Below are positions 45,933 to 55,500 of a DNA stretch of 64,000 nucleotides, piece after piece (the first letter of the stretch is position 1; the number at the start of each line of letters is the position of its first letter). Made by a program: the position numbers and the translations under genes. Under the pieces are notes generated by a model that had not been told where the DNA came from, ran no database searches, and worked only from the letters and a program-made list of their open reading frames with translations. The stretch covers positions 188,001 through 252,000 of the forward strand of contig CAJNDS010002825.1 of NCBI GenBank assembly GCA_905221605.1, given 5' to 3'. Origin of the DNA: Symbiodinium natans (lineage: Eukaryota > Sar > Dinophyceae > Suessiales > Symbiodiniaceae).

Positions 45933-48900
45933 GTCGGAGAACCCGAAGGGCCCGCAGAGTGACAGCTGCCGCTGGGAAGAGACCGCCGGCTCCTGGGACT
46001 CCTCCTTCGAGATGCAAGTGCCTCTTGTGCCTCTTGTGCCTCTCCTCTTTTTTTTTGAGGGAGGTGAAAGAGGTCTCTTCTCTTGAGTTCGGGCTCTCTC
46101 CTCTTTGAGTGCTCCCTTTCAGTAGGGGGGGGAGAAGGGAAAGGGAGGGGGTTCTGTCATAGGGGAGCCAAGGAAAGGCCCAGCTCTATGTGGACCCAAG
46201 CATCATAAAGCGCCGCCTGCTCGCAGAGGGAACCGTCAGGTGCTGTAAACGGAAGCGCGGCAGCCTTCGAGTTCCAGTCTTCCGCCCACCCTTCCCACAG
46301 TTCCGAATCACGTTTCAAACGGCGTGCAACCTGAACCCAACAACCCCGACACAGGATGCCCCATCTCAACCCCACAGTCCAAAGCGCACACCCCCTCCCC
46401 CAAAACACAAACCCTGAAGAAGGCTTTCGAAAACCCACTTAAAGCCCCCACAACCCACAACCCACAACCCTCAGAGCCATCGGGAAGCCCCTTAAACCTT
46501 TCTGAGCTCTCGCGAAGGCGTCCGACACCGCAGAAACTGGCCGGCGTTCCGTGATGCCGTGGCACGCGAGGCGACGCGGCCCATGGCCGAGCCGCCCGGA
46601 AGCGCCAAGAAGCACATCAAGCATGAAGAGTCATGAGGAGGAGTCGGGAGGAATCGCATGAGGCGTGTTGTGCTGAAAGGGGCAGAGCCAAGGACCTTCG
46701 CTCTGGCGGCGGCCCGCGGCGGCCGCTTCCGGCCTCTCTGCACACAAAACCGCAAAAAGGAGAGTGATTCCTTTTCGTCTCTCCCTTCCCCCTCCGACTC
46801 CGACTGCTTTTGAGTTCCAGGCTTCCTTGCGCCCCCCCTTTTCAGTCTTTCGAGGTTCGTGACCTCGGAGCATGGCCCACACTACCTGGAGTGGCGAACC
46901 CAGGTGTGGACCAACGACAGCAGCATGACTTTTTAGATAGCCTCGGACCCCGACCTTCTCCCTGCAATTCAGAAATTCAATATTAGACACCTTACATGAC
47001 AGCTTCTGACAGGGTCTGAGGCATGTGCACAGCGCGAGCATGCGCGAGCAGTGCACCACGCCCGAATCCAGAGTGCAGCGAGCACGATCCAGGATGGCCG
47101 ACAGTCCGCCAGCCACGCACTTCAAAGCAGGCTGAGGGGCTATGCCTTTAGCCGCCTTCCGAGTAGTCATACTGGAGAGCGCAAGGCCACGGTCCGTTGT
47201 TCGGTTCTGTCACTCTCATCTCGTCATTGTACACATTCACGGGTTCCCCTTCCACCACAGTTCCAGCAGTGCGCAGGAATCAGACCCGAGCCCCAATCTA
47301 CCCCAAACCCTGAGCCCTGAGAGCTGACGCGGTACTCCCAAGTAGCGGTCTGAGGGGGGAGCACAGCCGGAGCCTTTGACTTGTGGCCCTCAGCACTCCA
47401 AGCCACTAAGCAATGCTCTCGAACACTCAAAGACTTGGTCCGTAAAGCGGTTCCTTTCCAGAGAAGTACCGAAAAGGAAAGGAGCCAAACCAACAAGAAG
47501 CCCAATCCCCCCAAGCCGCAAATCCCAGGCAAGGCGTCCCTTTTCTCCGGATTGGCAATCCCCTTTGCTGAAGGACGCGTGACACGACGCGGGGGAGGGG
47601 GGTGGGGTTTCGGGGCCCACCAGTGATCTCCCCAAAGTTCCCAAAGCATGAACCCTCAACACCGCGCATGAGCACGGTTACGGAGCCCTATAAGTCGCAC
47701 TTGTAAGCCAAGCCATCTCATCGACTCATAGACTCCATAGACCCTCTACTTGAGAGGCCCCCCCCGCTGTAACTTGGAGCTGCCGGGCCCCGTGGCCTTC
47801 TACCGCGGCCTGTCGCCGCAGACGCTCGAAGAAGGGATTAGAAGACGTCTTTAGGGGAATTGGTGGCTTTTGAGATGGTTTTGGGGCCCTTTTGAAGGTG
47901 GCTGAACGGTCCCCTGAAAAGGGTCGATGTTGACATGGCTTCTCAGGGTCGATGGGGGTGGTCCACGATGTCGGTTTTTCTTGACTCCCAGAAAAAACTT
48001 GAGAGAGGAAGAGCCGCTGGAAAGAGCCTATAACATCCCACATCCAACCTTTCCTCGAAAAATCGAGGAGGTTCCAGTACGGGCACCTGCTGCTGGACCT
48101 CCTGCCGCTGCTCCAGTTCCTCGCCGCTGCCGAGGCCACGTCCACGCTGGTGCTGCAACGGGACCCAGCGCCCGGGCTCAGGGAGATCGGGGGCCTTCTC
48201 TTCACCTGGTAGATGGCTGCCAGTTGTTCGCGGTGTTGGGGTACCCCCATCTCCTTCAGCCCTTCAGCCTGTGTTGAAGTACATGGAAACCTTGGCTTCA
48301 TCCCTGACATTCCCGTTAAGTGGAAGCAAAAGCCCAAACGCCCAAAAGCAGGGGAATCACAGCCAGACTACTGATGCGCCCAGGAAGGCATCATCGAACG
48401 CTTCATGCGATGGTACGACAGACGCCTGATTCAGGATCGAGCTTCAGAGAAGGGGATGAGAGAAGATGGGAGGAGGGATCTAGTCCAATGTGGTCTTCCA
48501 GGGACGGCTCCGTGGTGTCCCTCATAAGGAGACCTGACAAAGAGGCTGGTCTTCGTGAACGAAACGCAGGCCGAGAGCTTGGTGTACACTTGATTGGCTT
48601 TGGGGCTTTCCCCTTTTCTGTGAGGTAGCCCCCTTTCCGCCGTCATGGCCACAAGGGGGCTTTGTTGGGGTAGCCGTCGCTCGGGGAACTGACCGAATGT
48701 GGCTTGGGTCCTGGGTTAGGCTTTGTTGCTCCTGGGGTTTTCCCCTTTTTGTTCAATTTCGAAAGCGAAAACACTCCTTCAAGAAAGAACCGTTCACATA
48801 AACAAACGCTCTTCCCTTTTTTGCATCCTTCTTCTTTACTTCTCCGTCTCTGACTCTCTCTCTCTCTCTGGCTCTCTGCGCTGCTCTCTGTTGCCCCTGC

Positions 48901-50567
48901 TCTCTGCTCAGAAGAAGGGGATATTGTTTTGACAGAGGCCCTCCCCCTCTTTTCTCTCTCGTTTTTTCTTTCCTGCTCTGTTCCGTTGAGGTGGTTTGCA
49001 CCTTGGGCCGGCTGTCGCTGATCAAGGCGAAGCCCGGCATCCTTCGGCCCGAGCCGCGGCGAGAAAACGACTCAGAGGAGAAGAGGAGAAGAGGAGAAGA
49101 GAGAGAGCAGAGAAATGAAGAGAGCAGAGAAGAGGAGACGAGAGGAGGGAGAGGAGAGGAGAGGAGAGAGAACCCCACCCTTTTTGAACCTTTTTCTGCT
49201 GCCCGCAACGAGGGTCGTAGAGAGTGGAGAGAAAGGGGCGAGGGGTTCTCCTTCCCTTGGTGCTCCGAGGATAGCATGCGGCTCATGAGCCTTTGGGGGC
49301 CTCTGCGGACGCTTTGCGGCGGTTTTTGAGAGAATCTCACTGCTTCTGTTTCTTTTTCTTATCGGGTGGAACTTGGCGGCACTGTGTAAACGGACTTGCA
49401 CTCTCAGACATCCTATATTATGTGGGTTGTCCTTCTGAAGCACGATCCACCCGAAGCTGCAGGAGTGAAGCCCTTCTCTTGAATGAAGCCTCCCCCTGCC
49501 ACCTGCCCCTCCCCGCGAAGGACGCAGATACGCCGGCTCAAAGAGTCTCAGCCCGCGGTGCGCGCCGTCGCCTACCAGCGAGTGAGACCTCGGTGACGTT
49601 TATGGGATTTATGGGGATGTTTAGATTGTTTTCGCTTTTGCGCGGCAAATCGAGGCGCGAAGTTGTCCGTTGTCCCACAAGATGTCGGGAGGGTGCTTCA
49701 TGTCTTCGCTCGTGCAGTGTCTTCGGGCGTCAGAATTGAAGGGCAGGGCAGCCTTCCGAAAAGCCCTTGAAAAAAATGCCGGAGAGAGCGCCTTGAAGTC
49801 GGATTCTGGCGGTCCCCTCTGGGGGACGCCCTCTCCTCCAAATTCTTTCTGTCTTGGGCCTTGGGAGAAGCTCCCTCTCCGCTGCAAAAAGGACGGGATC
49901 CGTGACGCACGGCCGCGTCATGGGCCGGCAAAGCAACCGAAAACTCCTGGCCATGGCCAAAGCGGCCCTCAAGGCCGCGGGAAAAGATTGAAAATCACAA
50001 AGAAGAGCGAGAGAGACTAGTTTTGATTGCTCTCCTCTTCTCCTCTTCTCCTCTTCTCCTCTTCTCCTCTTCTCCTCTTCTCCTCTTCTCCTCTTCTCCT
50101 CTTCTCCTCTTCTCCTCTTCTCCTCTTTCTCTCTCGATTGAGACGAAAAGGGACAGGTTGGTGTTCGTGAGGGCTCGCTCTCTCTTTCTTTCTCCCTCTC
50201 TCTCTCTCTCTGCTTTTCTTTGCTTCTGAGATACCCAGTTGAGACTCGGAGAGGCTTCTGGGCATCCGCCCCAAGTGGTGGTCTTCACCGGACAGAAAGC
50301 CGGAGGGAGGCTGATGACCTTCGAGGAGCAGAGCCTCTTCAGAGCTAGGGCCGTCTTTGATTGAGATTGAGAGTCGGCTCATTCAGAGGCCGCAGCTTCG
50401 AAACCACAAAAACATCAAAAACACAAAAATGTGCACAATGAGGTTAGGGTAAACCCTAAAGGAGCTGCAACACCTGAGTTGCTCAGGTATCGCCTCTTCA
50501 ATGCCGCCTTCCTGGCCTACGGACCCCAGGGCACCGGGCTGGCGAACATTCTCTGGATGCAGATCCT

Positions 50568-50624
<57 letters not shown>

Positions 50625-51989
50625 AGGGACAGGGAGGGAGGGAGGGAGGGATGGAGAGAGAGAGAGAGAAAGAGAAGCCCCATGCGAGAAAGGGACATCC
50701 CGCGAGTTTCCTTTGAAGTCGCGCGCCTTTTCTAGAGGGCACTGTCTAAGGCGGTTTCAGACTGGGGCGGCTCTATCAGCATAAGTGGCTACTTAGCACG
50801 TGTTTCCAGATGTTTCAAGGGCTCTTCGACCCATTTAGGCAAGAAGGAGCGATCAGAGCGCCCAGGAATGCCGACTGCCATCGGCGGCCAGCTGTCATTG
50901 AGTTCATCTGCTCGCAAGATCTGCAGAGCAGCCCGGGCTGCTTCATCTGGCAGAACTCCCAGAAGGCGCGAGAGTCGGGGACCTTCTTCCAGGGGGGGCA
51001 GCCCTGTGAGCCATCGTGAGCCCAGAAGACCGCTTTTTTTTTTTTGGAACTGAAACCCCTGTGCGTGCACGTGCACGAAACGTACTAAAGGACACCTCTC
51101 CCTTGCTGGAGCTTTCTCTCGTGCTCTGAGCACCCGCTGAAAACCGCAGTGTGGGAGAGGTACTCAGCATCAAGTCCACCTGGCACGTGGCCGCTGGCGC
51201 CTTTTGGGTACGCTACTTCCACGCAGCCTGGGCAGCACTTCCCCTTGAAAGCGCCCCCTTCCCCCCCCCCCCCCCCCCCCCTGTTTTTCTCATTGTGTTT
51301 AAAGGGGGTTGAGGCCCTAAACTGGCCTTCCAGAGCCGCTCCCTCACAACGACCCAGCACAGCACAGCGGGAAACCAAGAACCCGGGAAACCCCCCCTGA
51401 TAGCCCTTCAGCCCTTGAAAAACAAGCCTTTTCAGGCCGGAGACTTGAAGAGATCTCAAATTTACGACCCTAAAACGTCCCAATCCTTAACCGCATAAAG
51501 GCCCTGAAAGACCTCAGCCTCAAACGTAAATACAAGAGCGACTTTTTCTGTGTGTGTGTATATATATGGTTCAGCGTCGAGCGTCCTGGGCCCCCCCCCC
51601 CCCCCCATGGTATCCCCCCCCCCCCAAGTCTACTCTACGGTCCCTAAACCCTAAACCCTAAACCCTAAACCCCTAAACCCTAAACCCTAAACCCTAAAAC
51701 CTAAACCCTAACCCTAAACCCTAAACCTTAAGTCTTAAACCTTAAACCCTAAACCCTAAAACCCTGAACCCTAAACCCTAACCCTAAAACCAACCCCCAA
51801 CCACACCACAGGGGGGGGGGGATCATCTTAGTACCCCATCCGCGGGGAAACCCTAAACCCTAAACCCTAAACCCTAAAACCCTAAACCGTAAACCCTAAA
51901 CCCTAAACCCTAAAACCCTAAAACCCTAAAACCCTAAACCCTAAACCCTAAACCCTAAAACCCTAAAACCAACCCCCAACCACACCACA

Positions 51990-52028
<39 letters not shown>

Positions 52029-52478
52029 ACCATTGGGGGGGGGGGGGGGGGGGTAGGGGGGAGGGCGCCGGGGCTGAATCATATATATACATATATATAT
52101 ATATATGTATATAGTATAGAGTGCGGTGCTTTTCAGAACCACACGAGTGAATCAAAGCAAAGAAAGCCAAGCAGAGCTCTCAGGTCTGGCTGCTGCGGGG
52201 AGCCATGGGGCAGGTGCCCCTTCTCTCTCTTAGATGCCGAGAACTTTGATGTTGGAATCTTGTTTTTCAGGTTCTATGGAGGGGCCCGAACGAATCTCCT
52301 ACAACCTATGCAACCGGTTCAGAGGTAGGAGGAAAAGACGGTAAAAAGGGTGCTTTGGGGTCTTGAGGAGGGACTTGTCGGGCTTGGAGGGATCTGTTTT
52401 AGCGAGGCGATTGGAGGAGACGGTCACTTCTTCCACCCTCCGGGTTTCCCCGAGTTGTCCCTGTGCCTTGCACCGTGA
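45933..52478 (+). CDS. Glycosyltransferase family 61-like protein, multi-exon
   Basis: Candidate exons: 45933-46013, 46178-46239, 46855-46903 (FVTSEHGPHYLEWRTQ), about 47765-47835 (LPGPVAFYRGLSPQTLEE), 48071-48208 (FQYGHLLLDLLPLLQFLAAA), 48991-49051 (VVCTLGRLSLIKAKPGILRP), 49521-49580, 49892-49979, 50254-50343 (PQVVVFTGQKAGGRLMTFEE), 50487 to about 50569 (NAAFLAYGPQGTGLANILWM), 50866-50992 (RRPAVIEFICSQDLQ), 51160-51231, 52271-52324 and about 52408-52478 (GDGHFFHPPGFPELSLCLAP, stop). The order GPVAxxxG, YGHxxxDxLP, VxxRxxxGRxxxxxxE, GPxGTGLAN and PAVIE is that of GT61/EOGT-type transferases, which usually act on glycoproteins or glycans in the secretory pathway (family knowledge). An exon near 48533-48575 (LTKRLVFVNETQA) and joints near 46532 and 49270 remain uncertain. 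The N-terminus, and any signal anchor, were not found. Confidence 0.7.
50026..50130. repeat. CTCTTCTC octamer array
   Basis: About twelve copies of the 8-mer CTCCTCTT/CTCTTCTC in a GT61-like intron, continuing into CT-rich sequence. The complementary GAGAAGAG-type array at 49,078-49,150 lies in the same gene in opposite orientation. Confidence 0.9.
50570..50670. repeat. (GA)n / GGGA tract
   Basis: (GA)n of about 22 copies, then GGGAGGGA units, then (GA)n, starting directly at the donor side of the exon ending ANILWMQ. The exact exon end is obscured by the repeat. Confidence 0.85.
51551..52115. mobile_element. Composite telomere-repeat element with inverted (TA)n/poly-C ends
   Basis: Lies in the GT61-like intron 51232-52270. 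Left end: (GT)n, (TA)n, ATGGTTCAGCGTCGAGCGTC, then poly-C with CATGGTATCCCC. The middle holds about 40 CCCTAAA-type heptamers in two or three blocks (51,644-51,790; 51,849-51,965) separated by 'aaccacaccacagggggg'. Right end: poly-G with GGTACCATTGGGG, then GGGCGCCGGGGCTGAATCAT, then (TA)n. Read on the - strand, the right end gives (TA)n-TGATTCAGCCCCGGCGCCC, an imperfect inverse of the left end. Transposition is inference. Confidence 0.6.
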
Positions 52479-52561
52479 TCTTTCCGCCAACGAAGTCACG
52501 GGCGCAAGTAGAAGGCCTCAGAGCGGGGCCGCGCAAGCCATTGCCCGAGCTTCCCAGAGCC

Positions 52562-55500
52562 ATGGCAAAGAAGGGGGCGAAGGGGACGAAGCAAAAGTGG
52601 GAGCTGAAGCCCTTCTCGGCAAAGGAGAAGGCGCCTTGGAAAGCTGCAGCTTGGCCCTTGTGCAGAGTTTTTTTGGGAGGTGGAAAGTGGGGGGTTTACG
52701 GCATGCGTGTGTGCGTGTGTGAGAGAGAGAGAGAGAAAGTGTGTGTGTGTGTGTGTACATCCTGATTCTAAGCTAAGGGTGTTGGAAGACGATTCAGCTA
52801 CCGATGCTATAGAGCGGCTTCTTGACCGTTCATGCAGGGGGACGGAGGGGGCGCAAGGGAGCTCCGTCCAATGAAGCTCTCCCCTGCCCCCAGGAAAACG
52901 TACCTGCTTGCCCGCACCTGGGGTCCAGGTGGCCAGCTGGGTGAGGCATCATTTCACTGTCATCTTCATCTCAGTTCGTGCTACGTTATTCCTTTGTGTC
53001 TGGCGTAGCAAGGGGCCGAAACCATACCCCTGACGGATCATCTCACCTTGTGTTCGTATGCCATTCTACCGATGCAATCGAGCGGTTTCTTGACAGTTGG
53101 GTCAGGATGGTGCTGCAGATTGCGGCTTTGAGCTTGGCATACATGTCATCTCGAAACATCAGGACAGTTGGAATATCAGGATACTTAGGACACCATCCTC
53201 ATCGTCAAGCAGATCTTCGCCAGTAACCATTCTATGGACCTTGTGGCTCCGTGTGCGCGTGGGCGTGGGCGTGGGCGTGTGCGCGTGCATGTGCTTGTGC
53301 ATGGGCGGGGGCGTGGGCGTGGGCGTGTGTGTGTGTGTGTATATATATATATGGTCACCCCCCCCATTGGACCCATCGCGGGCCTTGATCTTTGCAAAAG
53401 TACCGCAAATACCGATAAAACCTATGCTGTCTGGTGATTTTCCGGTGACCGGATTTTTGACTGTATTCCTTAATTCACTCTCTCTCACACACACACACAC
53501 ACGGAGGGTTTTTCTTTCTGTTGGCTTTTGTTTATAATTTAAGATTTAAGCATTTAAACCTAAGCCTGCAAAAAAACCCTTAACCTTTAAACCCTGTAGG
53601 GTTGAGGTTTCTCAAGGTTAAGGGTTTAAGATTTAGGCATTTGAACCTATGCCGGCAATTAAACCCTAAGCCCTTAACCTTTGAATTCTATAGGGTTAAG
53701 ATTTTGACAGGTTTAGGGTTCAGGATGAAGGCATTTAAACCTAAGCCTGCAACTAATTTTAAACCCTTAACCTTTAAACCCTGTAGGGTTAAGGTTTAAA
53801 GGCTTAGGGTTTAAGATTTAGCCATTTAAACCTGTAGCCAAGCCCTTAACCTTTAAACCCTGTAGGGTTAAGATTTTAAAGGTTTAGGATTTAAGATTTA
53901 AGCATGTAAATCTCAGACTTCAATTAGTTTTAAACCCTTAACCTTTAAACCCTGTTGGGCTAAGGTTTAAAGGTTTCGGGCTTAAGATTTAGGCATTTAA
54001 ACCGATTCCGGCAATTAACGCTAAGCCTTTAACCTTAAAACCCTATAGGGTTAAGATATTTAATGGTTTAGGGTTTTAGTTTAAGGTTTAGGAATTTAGA
54101 CCTATGCCGGCAGTTCATATTGAACCCTTAACCTTAAACCCTTCTAGGGACAAGATTTAAAGGCTTAGGATTCTTTACTTAGACATTTAAATCTAAGCTT
54201 GCAATTAAACCGAAACCCTTAACCTTTAAACCCTGTAGGGTGAAGGTTTAAAGTTATAGGGTTTAAGATTCAGACATTTAAACCTAAGACGGCAATTCAC
54301 AACAAACCCTTAACCTTTAAACCCTATAGGGTTTAAGGTTTAAAGGTTTGGGGTTTAAGATTTAGGCATTTAAACCTAAGTATGTAATTAATTTGTCACC
54401 CTTAACACCCTTAAACTTTGTAGTGTGAAGGTTTAAAGGTTTAGGGTTTAAGATCTAGACATTTAAACCTAAGCCCATAGAGTTTAAACCTAAAGGGTTT
54501 AAGGTTTAGGCATCTATTCCTTAACCCTAAACCCTCTAGGGTCAGGACCCTAAAGCCCTCGGCAATCAAGCCTAAACCCTTGACCTTCAAACCCCATAGG
54601 ATGAAGGTTTGAAGGTTTGGGGTTTAAGACTTAGGCATTTAAACCTAGAGGGCATTTAAGCCTTAACCCTAAACCCTTCAGGGTCAGAACCTTAGCACCC
54701 TATAGGGATCTAGCACCTGCAGGTATACATCGGTTTTTAAACCATTACACCCTGTAAGAAGGTTTAGGGTCTTTTCGGTGTCTATCTCTAAATTTCTCAC
54801 GGGGTTAACCCTGCAGGGTTTAAAGTTAAAGGTTTAGGGTTGAAGGTTTAGGCAATACCTAACGGATTAGAACCTTATAACCCTATAGTGCTGGGTTTTG
54901 GAGGTCTTCTCCTGGTAAAACCACCTTTTTCTCGACAAAGATGGTTATTCGAAGGGTTGTTGTTCAAAACCATCTTTTCTCGGGAAAAGATGGTTTCGAA
55001 CCAAAAAACCATCTTTTTCTCGAGAAAACCAAAAAAACAAAAAAAAACAATCTTTTCCAAAACTATGGGGCTGGGGCCTCCAAAAGATGGTTTTTTTGGT
55101 TTTCTCGAGAAAAAGATGGTTTTTTTGGTTCGAAACCATCTTTTTCTCGAGAAAAAGATGGTTTTTGGAGGTCTTCTCCTGGTAAAACCATCTTTATCTC
55201 GAGAAAAGGATGGTTTTTCGAAGGATGGTTGCTCAAAACCATCTTTTTCTCGAGAAAAAGATGGTTTCGAACCAAAAAACCATCTTTTTCTCGAGAAAAC
55301 CAAAAAAAAACCAAAAAAACCATCTTTTCCAAAACTATGGGCCTGGGGCCTCCAAAAGATGGTTTTTTTGGTTTTTTTGGTTTTTTTGGTTTTTTTTGGT
55401 TTTCTCCAGAAAAAGATGGTTTTTTTGGTTCGAAACCATCTTTTTCTCGAGAAAAAGATGGTTTTTGGAGGTCTTCCCCTGGTAAAACCATCTTTTTCTC

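Noticed and set aside
46532-46638. Exon reading NWPAFRDAVAREATRPMAEP
   Set aside because: It looks coding and is phase-compatible upstream, but the acceptor lacks the usual G and no donor rejoins the next GT61-like exon, so it was left out of the model.
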